A stretch of 64,000 nt of DNA from NCBI RefSeq assembly GCF_002865645.1, contig NW_020194684.1, positions 713,308 to 777,307 on the forward strand. Reading direction: 5' to 3'. This DNA comes from Hyaloscypha bicolor E (taxonomy: Eukaryota > Ascomycota > Leotiomycetes > Helotiales > Hyaloscyphaceae). Position 1 is the stretch's first letter; each line of letters starts with the position of its first letter. Shown in pieces: positions 12,001 to 26,029 of the stretch. The position numbers and the translations under genes were made by a program. Below the pieces are notes generated by a model. It saw only the letters and a program-made list of their open reading frames with translations, made no database searches and was not told where the DNA came from.

Positions 12001-13472
12001 TAGGCTCTAGTAATATACTTCTAGAAGTAATACCTCTAAAAAATGGCTTCCAGAAATGGCCTCTAGAAATAACCTCTAGAAATAGCTAGTCTTAAAATTA
12101 CCTTTCAGATCTCTAAAAGTAATATCTCTAGGATAATAGGCCTAGATTCGTTATTAGATTTATTAAGATACTAAGGGTATACCCAGACTATAGCTCTCTC
12201 TTTAATTAATAATTAAATTACTAAAAGCTTGATTTTCTAATTAGGCTTCTAGGCTAGAAACGGATTAGATAATAGTAGGCAAAATAGAAGTATTAAAATA
12301 TATAAGGATATTCTCTCTTTAAATTAACTATTTATTCTATTAGATTATTCTCTTATTAATACTTCTATATATCCTATATAATTAAGGTAAGGCTATTTAT
12401 AGACTCGAGCTTATTTCTAAGACATTCGAGGACATTTAATTCTTTTATAACTATATCTAAAAAAAGGTAGTTTATATTTGATTTATAAATATAGTAGAAC
12501 TTTTCTGGGTAGGTAAATAATTAATAGGAAACTATCTTTAAGAAGAGAGAATAATAAAGATTTTATTAAATATCTAGATAGCTTTAATTATAGTATTCGA
12601 TTATATCTATTTCTAAGGCAATTTTCTTATTAGCGGAATTACTAGTTAGTAATAATTTCTGCCAAAACAGCTATCTTAAACCCTATACTATTTAGTATTT
12701 AAGGATATTACTTTATTAAAACTAGTTATCTTGACTAGGGTATAGGTCAGGTACTTATTTGTATTTCAGGATTAACGGAGAGCTTATAAGTTAATATAGC
12801 TGAATCTGGGTTATTAGTACTAGTATAAGTAAGCCTATCTCTAAATAGAAAGAAGGTCTAATAAAATTCCGGCTAGAGTAACTAGTATAACAGATTTGAG
12901 TAGAACCTTATATAAGATAGTAAAGTTAGAATATTTCTTAGAATAGGCTTGAAACCCAAGCTCTTTATAGCTATATATAGCTTTATAAGTAAATACTCTC
13001 TAATTATATAGCTTTTAGAAATCCTGCTTTATATTAATCTATTATACTTAACGGAGTCTAATAACAGGTACCGGAATCCCTAGTAGATATAGCTAGGCTA
13101 TAAAGCCAGACTTTCTACTTGTCTTATAATATAATACCTTATCTATATTTAGCTTTATAAAGGATTTCTTATACTTTAAGGTACTACTTGAGCTTTTAGT
13201 TCTGATATACGAATAATACTATTACGAATCTATTACCTCTACTATATTATAAGACAGATAATAGATATGAGATAAAAGATCCTTAGTAGACAGGTTAACT
13301 TAATTCTAAGCTATCTCTTCTAATCCTTTATATAAAGAATTTAATTCTACTAAATTAATATATGGAATTACCGGTTATTACAAGTTATAAATACTACTAC
13401 CCTACTATTACCTCTCCCTTCCTCTTCCTCTTTCTTTCCCAAACGACTATATAGTATAATATATAATAGTAT
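9041..13472. other. Unresolved RIP-degraded sequence
   Basis: Dense TAA/TAG in all frames. A forward register near 11520-11830 (ITSENKKNKIYY, NNITYKENNN, YKYYSILLNNIYILESLNK) and another near 12380-12900 look gene-like, but no family is recognised. Around 12000-12080 a short repeat (ATGGCTTCCAGAAATGGCCTCTAGAAATAACC) gives four near-copies of a 14-base word. No RNA gene or clear element ends seen. Confidence 0.3.
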
Positions 13473-14170
13473 CTCTATATAGCCTCGGCCTCATCTTATA
13501 ATTCTTTGATTTGTTTCCGAAGCTACTAGTTAAGCTATAGATAAATATATAGGAGGCGGCTTTCCGGAATCGGAAAAGCAGGGTTATCTTTCCTATCCTC
13601 GAATATATCTCGGCCCCATACTTATCTCTAATAAGTAATATTAATTATAAATATAATAGAGCTAAGGTATATTAATAGTACTTGAGTTTTGCCTACTAAA
13701 ATAATAGTAGTTATATTATACGAACCCTATTATATAAACTCTAGTCCCTACTTTACTTTATATCTACTAATAATCTCGAACTATTACCTAATAGATATAT
13801 ATTAATATTAGGCAGAGAGGGTTATTTAATACCCGAGACAAGCTTCTAGTAACTACAAGTTCCCTTTATACTAGACTTTAATATAACAGGTATAAGGAAA
13901 AGATAAATAGTATAGCTCCTAGTATGAATTATACTATAATATTAGAATAGTTATATATCTAATATATAATCTATTATATACTAGCTCTATCTTACTTAGG
14001 TAGTTAGTAGTAGCAGGGATATAGTAAGGATCTCTAGTATATATTCAGAATTAGGATAAGAGACTGCTTTATAGAGATAATTATAGTATTTACTAATAAG
14101 ACTAAGGAAGAATTCCGGATTTCTTTGAACTAAGAATAGATAGAACCTATTAGTAACAAGAAATTTGAGG
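13473..14170 (+). pseudogene. 2EXR-domain-like protein, RIP-degraded
   Basis: The register opens with SLGLIL*FFDLFPKLLVKL*INI*EAAF, the pattern of the fungal 2EXR domain ('F-LFPKLPxELRxxIWExA'), with stops exactly where the two Arg/Trp codons should be. It continues RVIFPILEYISAP and NINYKYNRAKVY**YLSFAY, matching the 'L-VNRESR-EAL--Y' second half after RIP. Further on come LLPNRYILILGREGYLIPE, LDFNITGIRKR and VVSSSRDIVRISSIYSELG. The family is abundant and of unknown role in Pezizomycotina. A C/T-rich tract (13392-13440) lies upstream as in fungal promoters. The start codon is not identifiable and the 3' end is approximate. Confidence 0.5.
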
Positions 14171-16439
14171 AGGAACCCTATAAGCCAGTATTAAACTAGA
14201 TAAATAATCCGATTACTTTATAATAAGTAAAGTAGATATTAGATCTAATACCAAAATTCCGGATTTCTAGAGCTGGATTTTAAGGGCCTAATAATCTTAA
14301 AGAAGCAGAGAGAGAAAGAGATTACTTTATTACTTTTTATAGCTACTTACTTACTAATCTCATTTTTAATTATATATAAGATTTCTAGTATACGGACTTA
14401 ATATACTAGTTTGCCTCCTGTTTTTTACTTAGAGCTTTTAATTATTAAAGAAGTTATATAAAATAGGGGAAGTAATAAGAAATAAGGGAGAAACTGAATT
14501 TATAGCTTTATAAGATCTATAGCTTTATATTAAAGACTTGAAATAATAATAGTAGTACTTATAGTAAGTACTATTAATTGAGCTATAATTCCTTGGTTTA
14601 ATTCTTTATACTAGGTTATCTCTAATCCGAACTATAATAAGCTTAAAGAAATATAGAGAAAAATAGAGCTTTATATAAGATAATTAGTTCTTTAATAATA
14701 TTACTAAATATAGTTATAACCGTTTGGAATCTCCTTTATAATACTTATATAACCGGCTTTCCCTTAATAGAACTAGAGAGATAATAGTATAAAGCTTCTT
14801 AAAATGCTTTTAATTTCTTCTAGAAATAGTACCTAACTTTACCTCTTTCTCGAATATATTATAAAACCAAACCAAAACCTAATAATTCTGGAAAACAGAA
14901 ATAGTAGCCTAGAAATAGTACAGATTTGGTAGCTAGTAAGAAGTTTGGCTTACTAAGCTTTTTAAGTAAACTTCCTATTTATAACCCCCTTTTTAGCTTA
15001 CTTACTAGCCTATTATATCCTTTGGCTGCCCTATCTAACCAAATCCCACTCTTCTATAAATCTATTAGTTCCTTCTATAGGTTTAATATTTAGTAGAAAA
15101 AATGGGTTTTTAAAAATTTAATTCTAGTATATTTCCCTAATTACTCTTATTATTATCCGGATTAATTATCTATAGTAACAAGATACTAGGACTAACTTAG
15201 GGCTTCGCTTATACTTTTTATCTAATTTAAGATAGCTTTAGAATAAATAGAATATATAGAATAGATAATATAAGTATTATAGCTATAGTAATTAAAAGAG
15301 AATTTAGAGATTAATAATTAAATAGGTAGATAGGGAAAAATAAAAAAAGAGGGAATAATAGAATTTACTAGCTAATATTAATAATAAGAACTCGGTATAA
15401 TATTATTCCTTAGCTTTAGGTTAAAAAGACATTAAATAATAAAATAGATATATAGTATAAATTTTATATTACTAGTTCCTCTTATTCTTACCTGAAATTC
15501 CTACCGGTATAAATCCTACTAGAAAAACTCTATATTTTCCGTTTTAGCCAAACTAGTAAACTATTTAATAAAGCGTTTCCCTGCTCTTAATATTACTAAA
15601 AGCAGTAGTAAAAGTATTAACTATAGGTAAGAATTCGGCTTTAGTAACTCTTATTCTTCCTAGAATATCCTTTAGTTAATCCTGTATCTAATAAATAGTC
15701 TTAGTAGAACGGTCTTCTCTCGAAAATTATAGAATAAGCTCAAAGAATACTGGATTTATTTAAATAGAAATTAATTAGAATAATATCGGATTAGAATATT
15801 TATAAAAGGTTCTTATTACCTTAGCTATCCAGAGAATAGTTATAAAAACATTAGCTAGAATCGAATTACCTTCTTTAGCCCCTTTCCAAAACTCATTCCA
15901 GCTAATTACTTGAATTATACCCAAGTAGTATCTTATTTTATATAATCTTTATTTCTTAAAAGTATAAGGCAGCTCAAGAAATAATAGGTCTATTATCTTA
16001 AGCTCTATCTAACTGGTTTTGTTTTTCTTTTCCTTATTTCCCTTTTCCGGTCTAGCCTACTCTTTAGATTCTTCGGGAATTATTAAAAGATTCTGTTCTT
16101 TTTTATAGCCTCTTTTTATATTTCCGGCCATAATAGTATTTTTAAAAACAGATATAAAGGTTAGGGCTATTATAAGGTTATAGTATTTTATTATACTTTT
16201 CTAAAGTATTTTTAACTAATCCTATATAAGTACCGGGTCCTTAAATAGCTATAATAGTTTTTAGTAAATAGTATAAGTTCCTCTAACCTGAAGCTTTATA
16301 TCCGTAAATAGTTATAATAGTTCTCTATTAACTTTTATATTAAGGGAATAGTATATTACTAATTACTATTAGGCCTCTTTATTACTAAAAGCAGCCTTCG
16401 AAAAGTTTATAAATATAGAGGCAGCTTGGGAACCCTGAA
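14171..16439. other. Unresolved RIP-degraded sequence
   Basis: No nameable coding frame. Forward fragments such as NKGETEFIAL near 14490 and WKTEIV near 14890 suggest remnants but cannot be joined. A short word pair, CCGGATTTCT, occurs at 14116 and 14256 within similar contexts, hinting at a small internal duplication. Confidence 0.25.
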
Positions 16440-17600
16440 CTATAGTAGTAGTTATATAGCTATAGAGTTCCTTACTTATTATATTAGTATTATAGAAAAC
16501 AGGTAGTAAGGCCGGCTAATTAGTTAATATATTATTACCAGGTTCTAGGCTAAATTAAAAGATCTTAGTAGTATTATCTTTATTAAGGAAGCTCTAGTTA
16601 AGATTCGGGCTAATATATAAAGGCAAGACCGATTTATAATTTAATAGCTTATTATTACTATAAAGAATTAGATCTACCTTTACTAGAATATATAAAATAG
16701 CAGAATTAGAAAATGAAATACTATACTATATAACTAGTTTATAGTCTAATACTCTAGTATTATTAGAGGTTTCCTCTAGCTACTAGAAAATATAAGGAAA
16801 AAGATTAATAAGCTAAGATATCTCAAAGAAGCTTAAGATACTTATAAGTATTATAAAGTTACGGAATATAAATATCTTATTAACTCTAGTACTTTTATAA
16901 ATATTTTATAATATATCTAGCTAGCTATAGTATAAGGATATAATATTCTCAATAAGAATTACTTTACTATCTAGTTAATAGACTTTATTCTTTTATTTTA
17001 CTAAGAATAAGCCAGTATTAATAGAATTTTCGGTATTTGGTCCTTTATATCTAATACTTACTATAAATTATTTATATATAGTATATTAAAGTTTATCTTG
17101 GATTCTAATATTTAGGATTATCTAAAATTCCCTATATTTAATAAAATTTGTTACCTTTTCCTTAATATCTTTATTACCTTTATAGAGCCTTACTATATAT
17201 TAGAATAATATAAGGATTAGCTTCTGGCTAATATTATATAGTAAAATATTATTTCCTATTTCTGAATCTATAAGATCTATAATCCAATAGAAATCAGATT
17301 AGATAGTCTTATTTTAAATAAAAGAAATAATTCTATTCTAACTCTATTCGAGATATATATCTTGGAATATTTTTATAAAGGTCTATATTATCCTATCTTT
17401 ATCTTTATACCTTAATATTATTAAGGTAATAGATTATAATATTATTCTATATTATATAAGTTAGTAGTACTATTATAGTTTATTAATTATAGAATATTAT
17501 ATTTAATAATTTAGTTATATATTCTCCTATAAATCAGGCTATAACCAGATATAAATTACTACCTTAAGAATTCCAGGTAGAAATTAAAGTAACTTATTAG
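16440..17600 (+). pseudogene. Unidentified coding relic with a helical N-terminal half
   Basis: One register stays coherent for about 380 codons. The N-terminal half is charged and helix-like: SSIIFIKEALVKIRANI*RQDRFII (near 16570), LLENIRKKINKLRYLKEA (near 16785), YKYYKVTEYKYLINSSTF (near 16850). The second half is hydrophobic and ordered: INRIFGIWSFISNTYYKL (near 17020), LKFPIFNKICYLFLNIFI, FIEPYYILE, IYNPIEIRLDSLI and LEYFYKGLYYPIFIF (near 17365). Stops are all of the Gln/Trp/Arg type. The amino-acid order (Pro-Ile-Phe, Ile-Glu-Pro-Tyr) is not expected from composition alone, so I call it a former gene. The family is not recognised. Confidence 0.4.
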
Positions 17601-20600
17601 GGCCCAGATTTAGAGATTTTCTCAAAGAATAAAAATATAAAATAAAGGCTAATTATTAGAGGTCTACTAGAAGTGGCTCTTTTATAGTATTATATAATAT
17701 ACTATATAAAATGGCTTTAAAAGCAATACTTGAATTAAAGGATTAGTTATATAATATAATAGTATTTCTAAGGTCTTATCTAATATATAGTTCTAATATT
17801 TACCCTACTATATATAGCTACTTATAGAACTTTATAGCTCCCAGTATCTTAAAAATATTATATAGGTATTTAAGCTATAGTTTTAGTAAAGTAATTCTTC
17901 TATAATTTATTAATTAGTATAAACCTATATACCAGAAAGTTTTATTAACTATTCTAACTCTCTGGCTTTTCTTTTCTATTTCTAAATACTAACTCTAGAT
18001 AAAACTCAAGCTTAAAAAAGTAAACCTTTATTTCTAAAAGATCTTATTATAACTTTCAAGCCTCTTTATTTGCCTTTTAGCTAATATATATTATATTATA
18101 ATTAGTATAGTAAATTAATAAACTCTCTAAACTTACTTAAAACTATAATACTACCTAGTACTATTTTAATAGTTAAATAGATCTCCTTTTCTATATTAAG
18201 TCTTATATTAATTAGTTATAGCTCGAAAATCTAAATTAAGTTAGAATATAAATAAAATTAGAGATATCTCTATCTATACTATATAATAATAACCTATAAA
18301 AATATAAGTTTATTATACTCTTATAGGCTATATTATTATTAATCTCTCAGAAAAGATATATATAGTAATAGCTAATTCTTTATATATAATATTCTTCTAA
18401 AGCCTAATAAATATATAGTAATATTCTAGTAATTCCGATCTTGCTAATAAAGAATAAGACTATATTATAAGTTCTAAGTTAGATTTCTCTATTATAAGAA
18501 CTATTAACTAAAGCAAGTATCTCTAAAGTTCCTTTATTTATAAGTAATATTATAAACCCTTTCCTCTTTCTAATTATTAGGCAGATAACTATATTACTAT
18601 TAATAAGCTTATATAATAAGAGGCAAAAAGAGTACTACTATAAATAAGAACTCTAACTCAGGTATAATATATAGATTTTAATATACTAGCCGGCCTTAAA
18701 ATCCTAAGGCCTTGGGAATATAATAGATATAATTATAATCTTACTATTTCTTTCTACTATTACTTATATAAGCTTGCTTTTAATTCTCAGATTCCGGTAT
18801 ATAATTCTAAAGAGCTAAAAATACTATATAATTATTAAGATACTAGAGATATCTAATAAATATACTATAGGAACTATATTTCATTTTCCTGCTCTTATAT
18901 AGATTCAAACTATTACTATAATTACTACTACTAAAAACTAATAAATAACTATAAAGACCTTATAATAATAACTAGTAGAAATAGTAAATATTAATAAGAA
19001 TATAATAATAATTATTAAGAATACCTATAGTACTAGTCAGATTATAGTTATAATAGGAGAGGTAAGATAAACCATTCAAGTTATTATCTAAAAAACAATA
19101 TCTGCCTTTCCTATCTTTAAAATAATAGTAATAATTAAATATACCAGAGCCTTAATAATCGAAATACTAGCTATCTAATAATAAATACAATTATAATCCA
19201 ATAATAAAAGGCTACTGCTTTTATATAAAAAGCTTATATAATATTCAAATAATAGAAATATAAAGTTTATAATTAATACTAGCCCAGATTAATATATAAG
19301 TATTTATATATTATAAATATTAATAGTAGTACAAATTACATTTATTACTAAGATAGCAAGTATTAAGAATATTTCTAGAAATATTATCTTTTTAGAAATA
19401 AATATATATTTATAAAGGCTATATTAATATTTCTATACCAGACTAGAAATATATCTTACGGCCTATAGAATTATTAGAAGCCCGATAAGGGTACCCGAGA
19501 AAACTATATACTATTAAGTAAAGTTCATTTTTCTTTAATCTCTCAGAAATCCTTTAAAAATAGAAATAAAAATAATTATAATTTTAATTAAATATTAATA
19601 ATAAGAATAGATTACTTCTACCTCTATTCCGAACTATATTAGTCCTAAAGTAAATATAGATATAGGAGTAGTTAATAGTTCAAACTCATAAAATTAGAAA
19701 TATAATTATAGTAGCTATTTAAGATTACTATATAATATATATAAATAGTTATTTACCTTCTATAATTTTCAGATTTCTTCTTTCTTGGAATAGAAAGGCT
19801 ATAGAGTTTACTAGTAATAGATATAATATATATTTTACTATCTTAGTTAATAAAGACCGGTTCTTGGAAATAAAAAAGGTAAAAAAAGAAAGAAAAAGGA
19901 GATTTATATATATATTCCTGCTATATCTATAACCTATAGTTACTATAGATAGGGAAGTACTATAATAAGAAGATATTATACTACTATAATATATATCTAA
20001 GACCTCTCTATTACCTAATAAGAAAATAGTAAGATAAATAGTTAAGTATAAAGGAAAGCGGTTCGAATAAAATAGAAGAATTAACTTAAGAAAGTATTTA
20101 TAAGAGATTCTCGATCCTTTATTACCTTAATTAATATATTGAAATACTTTGTTTTTAAGATAAGAAATATATTCTAAAGTTTCAGATCTAACTCGAATAT
20201 AAGATTATATTCTATAACTAACTTATATTATAATTATAAAATTAATTTTTTTTAAAAAACTAATAATTTATATAATATATTAAAGCTAGCCGAAATATAA
20301 AAATAAATAGATCTGGATCTAATTAAGGTATTAATTAGTAACTCCTATAATATAGTTTACTAAATAGTAAACGGATTTTGGTATAATAAATATTTAAAGA
20401 CTTATAATAGAGATCTTAAAAAACTAGAAAACAAGAACTACTATAAAATAACAGAAAATAATATTAATTATATTTTATACTTAATACTAGTTAACCCATT
20501 TTCTTAGTAGAAAGTACCTTAAAGATACTATAGTAGAAAGCTTAATATATCTTTATAAAAAAGGCCAGGTCTAAAATAGATAGGCCTGAAATAAATAATA

Positions 20601-21800
20601 TTATTTTCTCTATTTAATATTCCCAAGCTTCGGATTCTAATATTAAATACAAAAACCAAGTAATTTGAGTCTTCGGAGATAATCTATAAGGATAAGATAA
20701 TAAGAATACCAAATCAAGTATATAATAAACCAAAAAAGCTCGACTATTTTTGGGAAAAGGATACTTTACTACAAATTAGGAAAAAACAGGAGAAGATAAG
20801 AATAACTAACTCGGCTTCTATTAGAAATAGCTAGTAGCTTATACGGAAATATCGGAAATAGAAATTAATACAAGATTCGAACTCGGATAATATATAATAG
20901 TCAAATAGCTAAATAGGAACTCTATTATTTACTTGAATTAATTACTTTTTTATAGAAAGGAACTTTATTAGAAAGTAGTAAAACCTATAAGAATAATATA
21001 ATTTATTACCGGAATTAATAGCTTCTCCTTAAAGGGTTTAGAAAGTATAAATAATAACTTAAATCCAGTATTAGAAGGATAATAATTAGAGAGCAAAAAT
21101 ATAAATAGATTATTAAATAGATTTTTACTATATATAATAAAAGATTTTATTCTCTTAGTTAATATATATTATAATTAAAATATACTAGGTCAGGTAATTA
21201 ACAGGTATTAATACGGCTTATATTCTAAGAAATAAGTAATACTTATTATAGCTACGAATTCTTACTATATTTCAAACTTCCTATATTCTAATAAAAGAAC
21301 TAAAGCGGAAAGAAGCCAAATTTCGTTCTCTAGTTATAGTATCTTTATTCTAATTAGTAAGCCTCTAGTATTACTACTATTCGCTTAGTAAATCTCCTAT
21401 CTTAACTAAACCTCCTCTTTTAGTAACCCTCTTATTTTAATATCTTTTGGTTTATAGCCCTTTAGTCTCTAGCTTATTAGAGAATCTATTCTTTTAGTAT
21501 TCTAAAAAATAATCCTTTTTAAATATTATAAGTATTAGTAAAAAGCCTGGATTTTATTATAAGAATTACCTAATATTTCTCTTATATAAGATCCTAATAA
21601 AAATCTTTAATACTAATATTATATTATAAATATAAGAAGTAGTATCTATAAGATATAAATATATATTAGATAAGTTCTATAGCTTATTAATTTCTATTAA
21701 TTCTATTTTATTCTTTAATACTAATAAAATAATAGAATCCTATATCTTTTATCTTACTAATCTAGTTAATCTAATATAATCTTATATTCTATTTACTAAT
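17601..21800. other. Unresolved RIP-degraded sequence
   Basis: Highly AT-rich with no frame I can assign. It contains scattered runs of Asn/Tyr/Gln-type codons near 18870-19060 (NYYYNYY, NNNYQEY), which may mark a low-complexity protein. Near 21060-21180 a basic segment (IIREQKYK) is seen. No TIR, LTR pair or RNA gene found. Confidence 0.25.
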
Positions 21801-22870
21801 ATTCTCTTTCGGGCTATTATTCTAATATTATTATAATATATAATAAGGCTTTTTCTAGGCTAGTAATTTTTAACTCAAATATCTAATCTTATTAGATATA
21901 CCGACTTTCGGGAAATATTAAAAATCGGGTTTGAATTCAAGTTTAATAAGGTTTACTAGCTAAATATACTAAATAAAATAGGGCTTAAACTAATAATTAC
22001 TAAGAAATAGTCTCAGAACTATATTAGGTTTACTATATCTCGGAAAATGGAAGCGAATCTAGTATAGAGTTATATAAACCTATTTTATAGGCTTATTTGC
22101 CTTTACGAAACCTATAAGGCTATACTATAAAATTCCTATATATTTCCGGAAATAAGTAAAGGATTTATATTCCAGAACTATACTAATCTCATTATCTAGT
22201 TAAGCTTATCTAATAAGGCTAGTCTTATTATACTTCTTCCTAATATATTTTACTAGGGTAAAGCAGAAGACTATTATAATTCTATATCTATAGTACTAGA
22301 AAGGACTTTACTTATAAAGCTACTAAAAGAATCCTATAATACTAATAGTCTAAGAGAATAGCTCCCTAATATCGACTTTATATCTAATATAACCCCCTTA
22401 CTATCTACTTATATAAACTCTAGTATAAATAATCCCAATACTATAAGATCGAAATCTAATATAAAAGTATATATCTCCGACAAATATCAAGAAACTCTTA
22501 CTAGTAATATTCTCCTGGAAATTTTAAAAGCTAATACTAAAACCGGAATCCTGCCTAAATCTTTTAACCCTCTTCCGAAGATTAATAAAAGTAATATTAG
22601 AATATATAGGTAAGGTAAGTCAGGGAAATTACAAGTTAGTAAGTAAGATAAATCCAGCTAGTAATTAGAAACTAATAGAAATTACTTTAGATCTTATAAT
22701 ACTAAAAGTACTAGTAAAGAATATATAAAAGCTAGAAAAGAACTTCTATTTATTCTTATTAGAAATCTAAAGTTTTATAGTTATTTTTCCCAGATATATA
22801 ATACCGGAAATTAAATGCCCCGGTTTTATTATTACTTTTAAGAGAGATAAAGAATAGCTAATAAGGCCTG
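21801..22870 (+). pseudogene. Unidentified coding relic (Ser/Thr/Pro/Lys-rich C-terminus)
   Basis: A frame with start positions divisible by three runs about 350 codons with few stops. It reads ISNLIRYTDFREILKIGFEF (21876-21935), NYIRFTISRKMEANLV (near 22020), YRLICLYETYKAIL (near 22095), NSYIFPEISKGFIFQNYTNL (near 22138), then a hydrophilic part with KAEDYYNSISIVLERTLL, KSNIKVYISDKYQETL (near 22460), KTGILPKSFNPLPKINK (22547-22597) and GKSGKLQVSK. The order (globular first half, basic Ser/Pro-rich second half) is gag-like or that of a DNA-binding accessory protein, but no zinc knuckle or polymerase follows. The family is not recognised. Confidence 0.42.
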
Positions 22871-25139
22871 GCTATAATTAAAGTCAAATTTCTAAAGTAG
22901 CTTAATAGAATTACTTCCCTTTTAATATTACTATATCCCAAAATAGACTAGTTTAATTAAGGTCTTATAGTTTTCTATCTTCAAATCCTTTTTTTTTTAC
23001 TCTACTATAAGAAAGAAGATATTTATAACTCTTTAAATACTTAAGAGTTTATTATCTACTATAAATCCTAGCTTATAATATATATTTTAATATAATACCT
23101 AACTTAGTAATTATTAATACTACTACTAAATAGGATTTACTATATAATATCTCGGTTTAGATTCTAACTCCTATAATTAGAACTAGAAACTATAATATTA
23201 CTATATATACAGGAATATTATTTACTTAACCAGACTACTATAACCCAGTCTACTCTATTACTCCTTTATAGAGGAATATAGTTATATCTATACCGGACTA
23301 GTTCTTATATAAGTCTCAGAGTATTTAGTTATTATACCCTATATGTTTTTTTAGCTATAAAGGTTTAAAGTTAATAACTCGATATATATATCTATAAAAG
23401 TAATTAAATAGACTAACTAGTCTGGCCAAAATCTGCTCCTATAGAGGAAATTAAGTATAAAGGCAGCCTCTCTCTTCTCTCATTTCTTCTCCTCTTTCTC
23501 TTCTCATTTATTTTATTATAAATATATTATTCTGTCTCCCTATATTACAAGATATTATATCTGAGATTTCTATTACTAGAAATTAAAATACTTTAAGTCT
23601 AAATACCTATAATAGCCTATCTACTATATAGGAAGGATTATTGAAATATCTGAAAAGAACCTACCTTTAATTATTTCGAGCCTATTCCCAAAATAAAGGG
23701 AAGCCCTTTTAGTTTAATACTACCAAGTTTAGAAAATAGTATATATAATTACTAAGGCATTTAAGATATACCCGAAAACCCTCTATCCTTATTTAGTAAG
23801 TAATCTTCGAATAATATATAGAAATATCGGTATATAATGAGTTAAAAACTCCTTTCTTTACTAACCCCGAAACTACTAGTAAACTAAATAAACCTGCTAA
23901 TCCGGTTATTTCCGGACTATAGTAGGATATTAAAAACAAGTATTAGGTTAATAATAACGGTTATCCAATTTCTTAGCTCAAGCCGGAAAGCCAGCCTAAT
24001 TCTTATCCTATTATATTTTTATAGGTTAAAATTAACTAATATAGTAATTATAGAATAAAAGGAAATATATTAGATAAGCTAGTATTCTGCTTTTAATTTA
24101 TATCTTCTAAAAAATATAATAGAAAGCCTATAATTATATAGGCTTATACTAGTAAAGAAATCGCCTATAAAAGTACTATAATCGATTATATAAATAGTAT
24201 AATAAAGAATATAACCTGTCTCTAATAATATTCTAGGATAACTACTATACTACCTATATCCGGAATTAAAAAGCAGGTAATAATAGATATAAGATAAGGT
24301 TCTCTAGATAATCTCAAATATTAATAGGAAGAGTTTGACTCTTATAATACCTCTAATATAGGCTATAAAGATTTAGGTCCTAAAAGCAGAAGAAAGTTTT
24401 AATTTATATTATAGACTACTTTAGCTAACTAAAATCAGGCCCTTCTCTTAATACTTCTAAAAAACTCAAATCTTATAGGACCGAAATAACTAATAGAAAA
24501 TATTAGATAACTATCTCTATTTAGAATATAAACCATACTATTAAATATATTAAAAGTACTATTAAGCAAATTAGAAAACTAGATAGCCTTTTTAAAAGAC
24601 TTGGATCTAATAGCCTGCCTATAGAGGAAAAGAAAATTATTAATATAAGTTTTAAAGCTAATAATTTACTATAGAATATAATTCAAATTTTGGAAAATTA
24701 TAGGATTAGTATATAAAATAAAGGAAATAAAAATAGTAAGAATAATAAGTTTTAATAATAAGTTTTTTATATATTTTCTTTTTAATATTATAAATATATA
24801 ATAAAAAGAAAATTTTAATAGGTAATAGTTTATAGACTATTTTATATAGTAAGAAGAATTAATAATAACTTAAATTAAAGTTTATAAATACTATACTATA
24901 TTCTCCGAAGCCTATATAAAGATAATAGGCCGAGATTCTATAATCTCTATAGAAAAAGCCTATTCCTATACTATAGGTATATCTAGACTAAATTAAGTAT
25001 ATTAATAATTTATTAAAGAGTAATTGGGCCAGAGAAATATAATAATACTCTGGGAAAAGTTAGCTTATTAATATTATAAGTATATAATTGGATTTATATT
25101 CTTTAATACTAGCCTAATATATCTAATCTCAACTATATC
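22871..25139. other. Unresolved RIP-degraded sequence
   Basis: No assignable gene. C/T-rich tracts at 23465-23520 resemble a fungal promoter tract. A forward register near 23870-24400 contains KLNKPANPVISGL, KYNRKPIIIQAYTSKEIAYKS and KDLGPKSRRK, probably a disordered protein remnant, but I cannot follow it to clear ends. Confidence 0.3.
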
Positions 25140-25652
25140 TCTTTTAAGTAGCTATTTCTTATACTATACTTTTATATCTTCTTATAAGAAAGCTATATAT
25201 ATAGTTATATCTTTTCTGAAAAAGCTATTTCTTATATTACCTCTATATTCTCTTCTAGAAGAGCTATATCTACTACTATATCTTTTTTCCAAATAGCTAA
25301 TTCTTCTATTATACTTTATATTCTTTTCTAGAAAAAATATATCTACTACTATACCTTTCTTTAAAGCTACTATTTCTTCTATTATATCTTTATATCCTCT
25401 TTTAAATAAGAAGCTATTTCTTGTTTTATACTTTTCTAACCTTTTCTAGAGACCTATATCTATTACTATACCTTTTTTTCAAGAAGCCGTTTCCTATACT
25501 ATACCTTTTATACTCTTCTAAGCCACTAGTTCTATTACTATACCTCTTTTATTAAGTAGCTATCTCTTCTATTATACTTTTATATTCTATTTCAAAGGCC
25601 ATTCCTACTATTATATCTTTCTTCTAAAAGGCAGTATATTAGTATTAGCCAT
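25140..25652 (-). repeat. Tandem array of ~37-38-bp units, possible repeat-protein relic (inverted relative to 58990-59780)
   Basis: The plus strand shows a degenerate unit of the form AGCTATTTCTTATACTATAC then TTTTATATCYTCTTTTAAG, repeated about 13 times. The same units occur in the opposite orientation at 58990-59780. On the minus strand an ATG at 25652-25650 opens MANTNILPF and leads straight into the array, which would encode short repeats like KKGIVIDIG and KSIKGIV*ETAS. A coding array with a start codon at its head is plausible; the period is not always a multiple of three because of later indels. Function unknown. Confidence 0.6.
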
Positions 25653-26029
25653 AACTATAATAGAAGAAATATCTTTAAATATAATAATAGAATTAGAAAT
25701 AATATATTAAATAATTTAATTAATTATAATTATTAGCTAGTAATTAAATTAAATTAAGTCAGAATTATAATAATCTCAGGTATATATAAATAGAGATAGT
25801 ATAAGCTATAAGTTAAAGCCTATATTAGGAAACTCCTTTTTTAAGTAAAGAAATCTTTTATTTTTCTTTTAGAAGAAAAAGCAGAAATATAGTCGGAAAG
25901 AGAAAGAAATAACTTAGTTCTACTTATAGGCCCATATTTCAATACTTGCTTTATATTTGGTTACTAAAGACAAAATATCCTGTTTCTATAATCCTATTAC
26001 CTACTAGATTCTTATCTAATCTCAGTTTA

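Noticed and set aside
12781..13260. Minus-strand register with YDIVEV-like and IPVPVI-like text
   Set aside because: Some lines are open but others are not, no family fits, and forward text in the same place is equally plausible.
20240..23480. A very long forward register (codons offset by one from the 21801-22870 relic) that can be read by treating stops as Gln/Trp
   Set aside because: Its stop density is high (several per line) and the neighbouring register is far more open with better protein order, so it is a shadow.
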